Shown: one piece after another, positions 52,597 through 61,148 of the stretch
Numbering within the stretch: position 1 is the first letter of the stretch
How the letters are laid out: each line of letters begins with the position of its first letter
Source of the DNA: CAZHOV01 sp964534315
GTDB taxonomy: Bacteria; Bacteroidota; Bacteroidia; Chitinophagales; Saprospiraceae
Direction of reading: 5' to 3'
Assembly: GCA_964534315.1 (NCBI GenBank)
Contig: CAZHOV010000004.1
Coordinates: forward strand, 1-64,000
DNA: 64,000 nt
Notes under the pieces: model-generated
Database searches by the model: none
Told to the model about the DNA's origin: nothing
What the model saw: only the letters and a program-made list of their open reading frames with translations
Translations under genes and position numbers: made by a program

Positions 52597-54754
52597 AACG
52601 TACCCCTTCCTTAAAATTATAAAACATAAAACTTAACCAATCTGCTGTTTCTTCCAGTTGCTTTCTTAGAGGCTTCCCGGCTCCGTGGCCCGCACTCGTC
52701 TCTACCCGGATGAGTACCGGATCCTCCCCACGTTGATTACGCTGAAGTTCAGAGATGAACTTGAAGGAGTGCGCAGGCACCACCCGGTCATCATGGTCAC
52801 CAGTAGTGACTAACGTAGCAGGATAATTGGCCGGTTCGATATTGTGCAGCGGGGAATAGGAGATTAAATAGTCAAATGCTTCGGGGTCGGAACTTAGTCC
52901 GTAATCTGAAGCCCAGGCTCTTCCAATCGTAAATAAGTGATACCGAAGCATATCCAAGACCCCTACCGCCGGTAAGGCTACCTTATAAAGATCAGGACGT
53001 TGAGTCATACAGGCTCCTACCAGCAATCCGCCATTGGAGCCTCCCTGTATTGCTAGCTTGTCGGAGTTGGTGTAGCCGTTGTCCTGTAAAAACTCGGCTG
53101 CGGCAATGAAATCGTTGAAGACATTCTGCTTGCGCTCTTTCGTTCCGGCCTGATGCCAATCTTTGCCAAACTCTCCTCCTCCTCTAAGATTAGCTACAGC
53201 ATACACGCCGTCGTTTTCGAGTAAAATTGTTCGGGAAATGCTAAACCCAGGCTTAAGGCTAATATTGAATCCTCCATAACCATAAAGCAAGGTAGGTCTT
53301 TTTCCATCCAGCTCTAATCCTTTTTTATGAACAATAAACATAGGAACCTCCGTACCATCCAAGCTTTTGTAAAACACTTGCTTTGTGGTATATTGATCAG
53401 AAGGAAAGTCTATTTTAGGTTCTTTGAATTTAGTCGACTCCAGGGTTTGTAAATCAATTTGATAAATGGTTGAAGGCCCCGTAAAGGTATTAAAAGAGTA
53501 AAAGGCGATGTTATCATCTTTCTTCCCTGAAAATCCGCTTACGGTACCAATCCCAGGCAGGTCGATATCTGCCAAATACTTACCGTCCAGATCAAATATT
53601 TTTGCCTTACTGTAAGCATCATGGAGATACAAGGCAATCAGTTTACCTCCAATATAGTATACCCCTTCCAGCAAATCTTTTCCTTCAGGTATAATCTCCT
53701 CCCAATATCCGCGTTCTGGCTTTTGAGCATTAATGGCCACCAAACGCTGGTTGGAGGCCTCATCACTGGTAAGTACATACATGCGTTCGCCATCATTTCC
53801 AATAACGGAATAATCATTTTTAAAATCTTCGACAATAGGCGTAAAATCGATAGTTTCTTCATTAAGGTCTTTAAAGTAAAGAGCATTACCACTTGTTGAT
53901 TCCCATACATTCAAAACGAGGTAGCGTTCGTCTTCGGTTACCGTCGTTCCAAATCCTCTCGAAGGGTTGGAGCGATCTGCAAAAACCAGCCGATCTTCCT
54001 CCTGGTTAGTCCCTAACTGATGGTAATATACTTGGTGAAACTGGTTTTTTCCGGAGAGTTTCTCTCCTTCTTTGGGAGCAGGATAGCGGCTGTAATAAAA
54101 GCCGTCTTTATACCACGAAATCCCCGTAAACTTTAGCCAATTCAATTCATCTTTTAAGGTCTCTCCTGTTTCTAAATTCTTAACGTAAGCTTTGTGCCAA
54201 TCCGATCCGCCTTCCGTAACCTGATAAGCCAGGTATTCTCCATCTTCTGAAAAGCTAATACCTCCAAGGGCTACCGTCCCATCGTCAGAAAAGGTGTTGG
54301 GGTCCAACACTTCTTTCATTTCCTCGGTTTGGAGGTCTTCCTGCACATAAAGCACATTTTGGTTTTGAAGGCCGCTATTGTGGAAATAATAATACTTGTC
54401 TCCTCTTTTAAAAGGAGTTGAAAACCGCTCGTAATTGTACAGCGCTTCCAGCCGGTCAAGGATGGCCTCCTGGTAGGGAATTTGATCAAGATACGTAAAT
54501 GCCACCCTGTTTTGACGTCGTACCCAGTCTTCTGTTTCTTCGGCATCGTCATCTTCGAGCCAACGATAGGGGTCGGCAACTTTTTTGCCGTGATAATCAT
54601 CTACAATAGTCGTATCTCTATAAGTGTTCGGGTATTCCACAGGTATCGGTTCAAAAGTTAAATTAGTGAATGATGATGTTGAGGTGTCATTCTGACAACC
54701 GGTAATCAATAAGCTTAGAAGAAGAAAATAAATGGGAAAGTTGACCTGTTTCAT
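52586..54754 (-). CDS. Prolyl oligopeptidase family (S9A) lipoprotein
   Basis: A 722-residue serine peptidase. The signal ends in LLSLLITGCQND, a lipobox, so the protein is a predicted lipoprotein. Residues about 35-75 include the family motif DPYRWLEDDDAEET. A beta-propeller (about 90-440) gates the alpha/beta-hydrolase domain with the nucleophile Ser in QGGSNGGLLVG, Asp at about 656 in HDDRVVP, and His at about 690 in SAGHGAGK. It should cleave short peptides after proline outside the cytoplasm. It is first in the overlapping group with cdaA and the GNAT gene. Confidence 0.95.
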   Translation of the reverse strand: MKQVNFPIYFLLLSLLITGCQNDTSTSSFTNLTFEPIPVEYPNTYRDTTIVDDYHGKKVADPYRWLEDDDAEETEDWVRRQNRVAFTYLDQIPYQEAILDRLEALYNYERFSTPFKRGDKYYYFHNSGLQNQNVLYVQEDLQTEEMKEVLDPNTFSDDGTVALGGISFSEDGEYLAYQVTEGGSDWHKAYVKNLETGETLKDELNWLKFTGISWYKDGFYYSRYPAPKEGEKLSGKNQFHQVYYHQLGTNQEEDRLVFADRSNPSRGFGTTVTEDERYLVLNVWESTSGNALYFKDLNEETIDFTPIVEDFKNDYSVIGNDGERMYVLTSDEASNQRLVAINAQKPERGYWEEIIPEGKDLLEGVYYIGGKLIALYLHDAYSKAKIFDLDGKYLADIDLPGIGTVSGFSGKKDDNIAFYSFNTFTGPSTIYQIDLQTLESTKFKEPKIDFPSDQYTTKQVFYKSLDGTEVPMFIVHKKGLELDGKRPTLLYGYGGFNISLKPGFSISRTILLENDGVYAVANLRGGGEFGKDWHQAGTKERKQNVFNDFIAAAEFLQDNGYTNSDKLAIQGGSNGGLLVGACMTQRPDLYKVALPAVGVLDMLRYHLFTIGRAWASDYGLSSDPEAFDYLISYSPLHNIEPANYPATLVTTGDHDDRVVPAHSFKFISELQRNQRGEDPVLIRVETSAGHGAGKPLRKQLEETADWLSFMFYNFKEGVRYGE

Positions 54755-54857
54755 TCGATAGAATTTTGATTAGTTGACCAAAAGCAAAAAATTCTTAACT
54801 TTTTTGCCAGAGGTTGCGTCCTTTACTATAATTTTACCTTTTAAAATACAAAATATT

Positions 54858-56024
54858 ATGCAATTTAGAAAAAATTTACTTGGAACAATTGGTTTTATGA
54901 TTTTTCTACCCTTTTGCTGGGCATATGCTCAACAGCTTGAATTTAATGAAGATGGAGATAAAATTATTGTTTTTTCCGATGGGTCTTGGAGATATTTCGA
55001 TGAAAAGGATCCGGAAGATCAGAAAATCTGGAAACAATACCAAAGACAGACAGCCCAACCCAAAAACGAAACGAATCCACTAGATAAAGACCGCCTTCAA
55101 AATGCCTGGAATAAACTCAATGATCTGCAAAAAGAAGCCCGACAAGCGACGATCGACAGGCTCCTCATTGAAGAAAAACTCGAGGAACTCGATAAAGATA
55201 ATCCGGATTATAAGGCCCAAAAAACAGCTTTAAAAGCACAACGAAAAGAACTCAAAGAGGTGGAAAAAGAAAAATTAAATAAACGTAAAACCGGAGAAAA
55301 ACTCGTCAAGATCGCCGATAAGCTGACCGAAGCCAACGGTATTGCCTACAATAATCTGCTGATCAAATACGAGGAACAGCAAATTCAACTAAAAGCCATG
55401 AATGAATGGGAAGAGGTCGAACTGGCTGCAGAAAAAAAAGCAGAAAATATTCCCGGCGCCCAACAGTCTGAGATCATTCCTTACAATCCGGCAACAGATG
55501 TTATGAACAACCCTCCTACTCCTGATTGTCAAATTGCTTCTGATAAAATCGATGATTTTGCCAGGATCAGGCGAGTGGATTATGCGTTTCAACCCCTCTT
55601 TCAACATACCAACGATCAGCTACGGCCTTATCTTAAAGGAGAAGATTATATTATTGGAGATGGTTTCCTCAGCCGCCTTTCTGATGGCCGATACCTGTTT
55701 ACCCTGGAGATCACTATCGCCTCTCAATATGCGCAACAAGAATTCGGCATGCTTGAAAAAGGTGCTCCTCTCACAATCGGCCTGCTCAATGGTACCAAAG
55801 TGAGAGTCACCAACCTGGCTAGCAGCCTCGGTACGCAGGACCCGGCCACTAACTATATCACCTACATCGCTCGTTGTGAGCTGGGCCCCAAAGACCGAAA
55901 ACTACTCAGTAAAGGAGAAGTCGATAAAATCCGTGTCGTATGGAGCACCGGCTATGAGGATTACGAGGTCTATGAAATGGATTTCTTTAAAACGCAACTG
56001 CAATGCCTGGAGGATATGCAATGA
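54858..56024 (+). CDS. Exported coiled-coil protein of unknown function
   Basis: The start at ATG 54858 gives 388 residues with a signal peptide (about 1-24, WAYAQ). An upstream TTG (54774) would add a stretch without family features. Residues 26-50 form a short strand pair (DGDKIIVFSDGSWRYFDE). The middle (about 75-190) is a Lys/Glu-rich helical coil and the C-terminal part (220-388) is strand-rich. There is no catalytic motif. The stop is followed at once by a TGCAATG microsatellite. It is divergent from the prolyl oligopeptidase gene. Confidence 0.75.
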   Translation: MQFRKNLLGTIGFMIFLPFCWAYAQQLEFNEDGDKIIVFSDGSWRYFDEKDPEDQKIWKQYQRQTAQPKNETNPLDKDRLQNAWNKLNDLQKEARQATIDRLLIEEKLEELDKDNPDYKAQKTALKAQRKELKEVEKEKLNKRKTGEKLVKIADKLTEANGIAYNNLLIKYEEQQIQLKAMNEWEEVELAAEKKAENIPGAQQSEIIPYNPATDVMNNPPTPDCQIASDKIDDFARIRRVDYAFQPLFQHTNDQLRPYLKGEDYIIGDGFLSRLSDGRYLFTLEITIASQYAQQEFGMLEKGAPLTIGLLNGTKVRVTNLASSLGTQDPATNYITYIARCELGPKDRKLLSKGEVDKIRVVWSTGYEDYEVYEMDFFKTQLQCLEDMQ

Positions 56025-56026
56025 GG

Positions 56027-56085
56027 AATGTGCAATGTGCAATGTGCAATGTGCAATGTGCAATGTGCAATGAGGAATGAGGAAT
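56027..56085. repeat. 9-bp microsatellite (TGTGCAATG-type)
   Basis: About five consecutive copies of a 9-base TGTGCAATG unit, flanked by ATGAGGA variants, directly after the stop codon at 56024. The repeat could alter the end of the reading frame by slippage if it extended one codon upstream. Confidence 0.85.
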
Positions 56086-56088
56086 TAA

Positions 56089-56444
56089 GAATGAAGGCTA
56101 TCACCCGCTAAAGCTTGACCCAAAACAAAACTACCTGGCAAAAACACAATTATCAACCCACCATTTTAATGGTGGGGCAAACCAAATGAAATGCTCATGA
56201 CTACGTCACTACTGGAATACGTGAAGACCTATGATTTCCAAAGCTTTACAAAAAAGGTAGCTATTAGAATGAAGGCTATCACCCGCTAAAGCTTGACCCA
56301 AAACAAAACTACCTGGCAAGATCACAATTATCAACCCACTATTTTAATGGTGGGGCAAACCAAATGAAATGCTCATGACTACGTCACTACTGGAATACGT
56401 GAAGACCTATGATTTCCAAAGCTTTACAAAAAAGGTAGCTATTA
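56089..56444. repeat. Tandem duplication of a 178-bp noncoding unit
   Basis: The units 56089-56266 and 56267-56444 differ at only a few positions (for example AAAAAC versus AGATC near 56150, and one base in a stem). Each contains the inverted repeat CCACCATT-TT-AATGGTGG (one base changed in copy 2) and CGTCACTACTGGAATACG. A 30-residue frame (from ATG at 56197, starting MTTSLLEYVK) crosses the unit junction. A related inverted motif lies at 56507-56524. It looks like a decayed mobile or miniature element. Confidence 0.9.
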
Positions 56445-56635
56445 GAATGAAAATATCTTCGTAACTGCGTTACTCAGTAGTGAAAAGAGAATGATTAAAA
56501 AGGAAGCTTCACGTAGTCCAGCAGATAGGGGCTCCTAACACCTATGATGTTACGAGTCACCCTCGGATAGAGCAACCCCTCCAAGGTCAGGCTGAAGGCC
56601 TGGCTTATTAGATATAGAATTATAACGCAAAATAT
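56445..56635. other. Noncoding stretch before miaE
   Basis: These 191 bp follow the duplication. They contain CTTCACGTAGTCCAGCAG (56507-56524), an inverted relative of the motif in the duplication, and a CAGGC-TGAAG-GCCTG hairpin (about 56588-56602). There is no ORF. Confidence 0.5.
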
Positions 56636-56643
56636 TACCTTTG
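56636..56643 (+). promoter_or_regulatory. miaE: Candidate -7 box of miaE
   Basis: TACCTTTG matches the Bacteroidota -7 consensus TAnnTTTG. A transcript starting about 7 bases later would leave a short leader before ATG 56662 and would exclude the TTG at 56641 as a start. No clear -33 TTG was seen. Confidence 0.4.
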
Positions 56644-56661
56644 CAAAAAATAGTTACCACC

Positions 56662-57243
56662 ATGTTAGGACTTAAATTACCGACAGACCCCAGGTGGGTG
56701 AATTTGGCGGAGAAGAGCCTGGAAGAGGTACTAACCGACCATGCCTACTGCGAGCAAAAAGCAGCGACCTCCTGCATTTCTTTGATCCAGCAATATCCTG
56801 ACAAGGAAGAGTTGGTAAGCAGCCTGGCGCCTATTGTGACTGAAGAGTGGGGCCACTTTAGAATGGTCTTGAATGAGCTTAAAAAAAGAAATCTGAAGTT
56901 AGGGCATCAGCGCAAAGATGAATATGTCAATAAATTGCTCACCTTTCAGAAAAAAGGGGGGAGCAGAAATGACCGCCTCGTTGAGCGCTTATTGATCTGT
57001 GCATTGATCGAAGCGCGCAGCTGTGAGCGATTCCGTTTGCTCTCTCTCAATATGGAGGAAGAAGAGATGAAAACGTTCTATCATAAGTTTATGGTCTCAG
57101 AAGCAGGACATTACCGGCTTTTTATCGACCTGGCAAAAACATATGGAGAGGAAGAAACCGTTAAGCAACGCTGGCAGGAATACCTAGACTTTGAAGCGGG
57201 CATCATGGACGAACTAGAATTGCGGGGTGACCGCATGCACTAA
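56662..57243 (+). CDS. miaE: tRNA-(ms2io6A)-hydroxylase MiaE
   Basis: A 193-residue diiron enzyme that hydroxylates ms2i6A at position 37 of tRNA. It is a four-helix ferritin-like bundle. Iron ligands are recognisable in DHAYCEQKAA, EEWGHFRMV, EARSCERFRLL and SEAGHYRLF, giving the expected Glu and His pairs. A TTG 21 bases upstream is in frame, but ATG 56662 is preferred because the -7-like box overlaps the TTG. The gene stands between repeats and the hydrolase gene on the other strand. Confidence 0.93.
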   Translation: MLGLKLPTDPRWVNLAEKSLEEVLTDHAYCEQKAATSCISLIQQYPDKEELVSSLAPIVTEEWGHFRMVLNELKKRNLKLGHQRKDEYVNKLLTFQKKGGSRNDRLVERLLICALIEARSCERFRLLSLNMEEEEMKTFYHKFMVSEAGHYRLFIDLAKTYGEEETVKQRWQEYLDFEAGIMDELELRGDRMH

Positions 57244-57256
57244 ACCAAGAGTAGTC

Positions 57257-57925
57257 TCATCCTTTACGAAGATCTGAAAGAAGTTCCTTTAGCTCTTCTC
57301 TTGGTATCACGTGTTTGCCCTTAAAAAAGCGCTGCTTGACCATTAGCTGCTGCTCAGCAAGAAAGGAATCGTGCCAGGCAATTCGATCAGGAGTCAGGAA
57401 TTGATCCTGATCGCCGCAAACAAAGGTAATCTTTTTGGAATTCCAGTAATCAGTATATGGCGTATATTCCAAATCTTCCGGAAAAAAGCCGCCCCAGAGT
57501 ATGAGATGATCAAATGCAGGAAAATCGCGCATGATCCATCGAACGAGGGTAGCGCACCCCTGGCTAAACCCAAATAGATTCAATTTAATCTTTGGGTTTT
57601 TTCTTTTTAGGGGAAGAACAACATCGTCTAATAATCCTGAAAGAAAATCGGAATAATCGTCGATCTCGTCCAGCCGGTCTTTACTTGTCATCCAGGAAGC
57701 AACTACTTTACGCTCAGCCCCTGGCCAATAAAACCTCGACAATCCTTCCGGGGCTAAAATGTAGCGTCCATCTGCTTCCAATCCTTCAAATTTACGGATT
57801 ATACTACTCGCCAGTTGACCATAACAATGGCAAACGATCCAGTATTCTTTTAACGTTCCTGAGGTTTTACCAAGCGTGTAAAAATGAGCTGTTTTCTGGA
57901 TCCTTTTAGTATGTGACTGGATCAT
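57257..57925 (-). CDS. Alpha/beta-hydrolase (carboxylesterase/phospholipase type)
   Basis: A 222-residue cytoplasmic esterase-like protein. The nucleophile elbow is LFGFSQGCATL (GxSxG). The acid is likely in FVCGDQDQFLTPD and the His in FFKGKHVIPREE. A segment ILAPEGLSRFYWPGAERK resembles the cap region of small carboxylesterases. The substrate is unknown. It ends 14 bp from the miaE stop (convergent) and lies 11 bp downstream of the 57937 gene on the same strand. Confidence 0.87.
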   Translation of the reverse strand: MIQSHTKRIQKTAHFYTLGKTSGTLKEYWIVCHCYGQLASSIIRKFEGLEADGRYILAPEGLSRFYWPGAERKVVASWMTSKDRLDEIDDYSDFLSGLLDDVVLPLKRKNPKIKLNLFGFSQGCATLVRWIMRDFPAFDHLILWGGFFPEDLEYTPYTDYWNSKKITFVCGDQDQFLTPDRIAWHDSFLAEQQLMVKQRFFKGKHVIPREELKELLSDLRKG

Positions 57926-57936
57926 CTTGAGTCTTA

Positions 57937-58887
57937 TTAATTTTTTTTGGGCTTCCCAAATAAGTCTTTTTCACTTCTGGTATCGAGAATAGGCTCTTCT
58001 CTCGGAGGGGTATCCTGAACCTGATCGAATAGCTTCTCTACATACACCCATTTTCCTTTTTTGAATTCATACCCCGAATAACTACCATCTGGCACATTGG
58101 TCATTCCCTGCCCGGGATAAGAACCTGGAATTTGAATAAGGTGATCAAAGGTGATCATTTTGAGGTATTCGTCATAGTTGAGCCGTACACTGGCTTCAGC
58201 ACTATATTCCATTGTCAAACGATGAAAAGTATTTGGAGGTAAATTTTCATCCTTTTGCGCCTTTTCAAACACCGGAGCGCCAAAAAAAGGTTGTCCCTTT
58301 TCAAAATAAAGAACATCTACCACCTTTTTTTTATGGAAAAACTCGTTGCCGTCAAATCCAAAAAGTAAGTATTTTTCTCCCTCTTTGGTTTTAAAGGCTT
58401 TTAAATTATAGTAAATAGCTCCATACCATTGGTCAGGGGTAAGTTTTCGATTCTCCGGTTGTTCAATTTCGAAAGACCGATCCATTAAAGGATGGAGAGC
58501 CAACTCCTTAGTATTCATTTGAATTGCGCCGTAATAACGATAATCATCCTTATCTACATATAGTTGCCAGCTAAACACCCTAAACGTAGAGTCTGGTGGG
58601 TATAGGATAGAGATACTCTTAAGCCTTTCAAAAGGGTAATTAAACGAATTTTCTGTTTTCAGCGCTTTAACTAATGTTAATATAAATTTTTTACAGGAGG
58701 CAAAACGATGATCAGGCAAGGAATCATTAACGATTGTAAAACCCAACACACCAAGGGTATCTTCATACTGCTTAATAATGGCCGCACCTTCTTCCGTGAG
58801 GTCACCAGCAGGAGTAGGTTGTGCAAATGAACATGTAATGGAAAAGAGCATGCAGAAGAAAAAGCCTGCCAAGCGAAATTTTATCAT
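57937..58887 (-). CDS. Exported protein of unknown function
   Basis: A 316-residue protein with a signal peptide (about 1-23, CSFAQ). The mature part alternates strand and helix, with SFNYPFERLKSISILYPPDSTFRVFSWQLYV and YLLFGFDGNEFFHKKKVVDVLYF, and ends in a charged tail (RSEKDLFGKPKKN). No family is recognised and no catalytic motif stands out. It precedes the hydrolase gene by 11 bp and is probably co-transcribed with it. Confidence 0.72.
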   Translation of the reverse strand: MIKFRLAGFFFCMLFSITCSFAQPTPAGDLTEEGAAIIKQYEDTLGVLGFTIVNDSLPDHRFASCKKFILTLVKALKTENSFNYPFERLKSISILYPPDSTFRVFSWQLYVDKDDYRYYGAIQMNTKELALHPLMDRSFEIEQPENRKLTPDQWYGAIYYNLKAFKTKEGEKYLLFGFDGNEFFHKKKVVDVLYFEKGQPFFGAPVFEKAQKDENLPPNTFHRLTMEYSAEASVRLNYDEYLKMITFDHLIQIPGSYPGQGMTNVPDGSYSGYEFKKGKWVYVEKLFDQVQDTPPREEPILDTRSEKDLFGKPKKN

Positions 58888-58984
58888 ATCTGTCTGTATG
58901 GTTTTTGACTAAAGCTATTGAACACCAAGCAGAACGAATAGAGTTGTCGTGGTATTGCTTTACCCCGCGCAATATGACTAATGT

Positions 58985-60085
58985 TTAACGATGACGCTTT
59001 CGCTTATTATTTTTATAGTCCATAAAAATAAATTCTCCCAGTCCCTGCAGGCTACTGTAAAAAGCTTTGCCATTATTCGCCTGGGTAAATTGTTCGACAA
59101 AGCGAACCAGGTAAGGATCTCTAGCAATCATAAAGGTAGTGATCGGAATATCTAGTTTGCGGCAACGGGTAGCCAAATTGAGTGTACGGTGCAAAATTTT
59201 GCGATCTATACCAAAACTATTTTTATAATATTTCTTCCCCTTCTTGATACAGGTCGGTTTCCCATCCGTAATCATAAAGATCTGCTTGTTGGGATTTCTC
59301 CTTCGCCGCAAAATGTCCATTGCCAATTCGAGGCCGGCAACAGTATTGGTATGATAGGGACCAACCTGTAGATAGGGCAGGTCTTTGATTTCAATCTGCC
59401 AGGCGTCATTTCCAAAGACAATAACATCCAGCGTATCTTTAGGATACCGGGTGGTGATCAATTCAGCCAGTGCCATGGCTACTTTTTTGGCGGGTGTGAT
59501 ACGGTCTTCTCCGTAGAGGATCATGGAGTGGGAAATATCGATCATTAAGACCGTGCTCATCTGGCTTTGATAGTAAGTTTCTTTAACTTCAAGATCATCA
59601 TGAGTGAGCTTAAAGTCATCCAGCCCGTGATTGATCTGAGCATTTCGAAGTGATTCGGAGATGGCGATATTTTCGATATTGTCGCCAAACTCATATGGGC
59701 GAAGGTCGGAGGTAAATTCATCTCCTTTTCCTCCCTGTTTGGTGTTGTGTTTTCCGGCGCGGGATTTTTTCAGCTGGCCAAACGTATCTTCGAGTGCTTT
59801 TTGGCGAAGGCCGATTTCCATCTTTGCTGTCGGCACGAAGTTGGGGTTACGTGGATCTTGGGGTTGAATATACCCTTTATCGATGAGGTCTTGAATGAAG
59901 TCTGCCATACCATAATCTTCATCAGTGAGGCCATATTCTCTATCGAGTTCTGTCAGCCAGCTAAGCGCTTCACTCACATTGCCGGAGGTATGAAGCATTA
60001 ATTCCTGAAAAAGCTTAAATAATTTATCGAACGAAGCTCCGCCTTGTTCTCCTGGAATGTAATCGGAAAAGCGCCAACCTATCAT
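58985..60085 (-). CDS. vWA domain protein (cytoplasmic)
   Basis: A 366-residue protein with no signal peptide. The N-terminal helical part (about 1-150) is followed by a vWA domain (about 175-350) with an intact MIDAS: DISHS in VLMIDISHSMILYG, a Thr in the YHTNT segment, and Asp in MITDGKPT. The family is often paired with a MoxR-like or magnesium-chelatase-type ATPase; none lies beside it here. It is 59 bp downstream of the peroxiredoxin-like gene. It differs from the vWA proteins at 8600 and 28757. Confidence 0.87.
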   Translation of the reverse strand: MIGWRFSDYIPGEQGGASFDKLFKLFQELMLHTSGNVSEALSWLTELDREYGLTDEDYGMADFIQDLIDKGYIQPQDPRNPNFVPTAKMEIGLRQKALEDTFGQLKKSRAGKHNTKQGGKGDEFTSDLRPYEFGDNIENIAISESLRNAQINHGLDDFKLTHDDLEVKETYYQSQMSTVLMIDISHSMILYGEDRITPAKKVAMALAELITTRYPKDTLDVIVFGNDAWQIEIKDLPYLQVGPYHTNTVAGLELAMDILRRRRNPNKQIFMITDGKPTCIKKGKKYYKNSFGIDRKILHRTLNLATRCRKLDIPITTFMIARDPYLVRFVEQFTQANNGKAFYSSLQGLGEFIFMDYKNNKRKRHR

Positions 60086-60144
60086 AAGTACCTATTTTTA
60101 GAATGTAAAGGATAAAATACGAAAAAAGTTCTTGAAACAGGCAT

Positions 60145-60714
60145 TTATTTCGCAGAAGATTCCGGATTGGAAGGTGTTTCGCAGACGCTCGCCAAGTCCA
60201 TATAATCAGGACGATCTGAAGCAAACTGATGGACAAATTTATCAAGGACTTTATCTTGATGAATAATAAACACCCCCGGCATTTGGGTAGAATCTCCCAG
60301 CGCTTTGGCCAACTCTGGGCGGAAACCCTTATTCATTTGGACCGAGAAGCCACGCATCCAAACCTGCAAACCAAACAATTGAGAAACCGATCCTTTGATG
60401 AGTCCGAATGCCGAATAATAGCGACAATAGGGATCTCCGATATGGGTGACACCTGATAAACCAAATTTTTTAAAATACTTATCTGCTGTTTTTTCATCAG
60501 ACATGTGCACGAAAACTATTCGAATTCCTTTTTCTTCAATCGTTTCCCGAAGGATAGAAATTTCAGTAAGCGCTTCTTTACAGAAGATACAGCCGAAGTG
60601 TCTAAGAAAAACCAGCATCGAGACCTGTTTATCTGTCACTTCCTTCAAAGTTTCACCCGTATTGCAGCGCATACTTGAGAGCAGATCAGTATCGATAATG
60701 GAGTCGTTATTCAT
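60145..60714 (-). CDS. Peroxiredoxin-like (AhpC/TSA, SelL-related) protein
   Basis: A 189-residue cytoplasmic thioredoxin-fold protein. The active-site-like segment is LRHFGCIFCKEA (Cys42 and Cys45). The order VSMLVFLRHFGC ... IRIVFVHMSDEKTADKYF ... MPGVFIIHQDKVL matches the AhpC/TSA-like family related to selenoprotein L. It probably reduces peroxides or disulphides. It lies upstream of the vWA gene on the same strand with a 59-bp gap. Confidence 0.82.
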   Translation of the reverse strand: MNNDSIIDTDLLSSMRCNTGETLKEVTDKQVSMLVFLRHFGCIFCKEALTEISILRETIEEKGIRIVFVHMSDEKTADKYFKKFGLSGVTHIGDPYCRYYSAFGLIKGSVSQLFGLQVWMRGFSVQMNKGFRPELAKALGDSTQMPGVFIIHQDKVLDKFVHQFASDRPDYMDLASVCETPSNPESSAK

Positions 60715-61148
60715 TGTCCTTTAAAGTAATATTAAACAGAGAAGGTGAACGTTAAAAAATTGTAATTTACAAAGTTAAGTTAGGGTTAATCGTGAATTTT
60801 CTAAGTCTCAATCAATAATACTTTTTTACAATATAATATTCCTTTTCAAATTCCTTCCTCTTGGTTCAAAAAAATTTCAAATTAAAAAGAAAAGATCTTT
60901 GAACTTATTAGCCGGTTTTCCAACAAACCTAAAAATCAAATTAGAAAACAATTTTTTAAAATAAAAAGTTTAATGCTGGAAATAGGAGACCACCGAAGGC
61001 TAATTTGACAATGATCTTACAAAAATTTGGCTTTAAATAGTATACCCGGGCATCATTGTTTTTGGGTTGGCTTCCTTATAAGTCTATGAGCTATCCTCTA
61101 AAAGGAGAAAGTAGCTCATAGACCATTGGGCAGCTCCTCACTCAATAA
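60715..61148. other. Intergenic region before the peroxiredoxin-like gene
   Basis: This 434-bp AT-rich stretch has no convincing ORF, tRNA or repeat. It holds the promoter of the minus-strand peroxiredoxin-like gene at its left end and the mdh terminator at its right. Confidence 0.5.
61083..61122. terminator. Stem-loop downstream of mdh
   Basis: TCTATGAGCTA and TAGCTCATAGA pair perfectly (11 bp), with a smaller TCCT/AGGA stem inside the 18-nt loop. It lies about 27 bp beyond the mdh stop on the minus strand. No strong T run follows. Confidence 0.65.

Noticed and set aside
54774..54857. Longer start of the coiled-coil exported protein
   Set aside because: It begins at TTG and would put the signal peptide 28 residues in. 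ATG 54858 is preferred.
56197..56289. Transposase fragment
   Set aside because: The 30-codon frame is conserved only because the DNA unit is duplicated. No transposase motif was seen.
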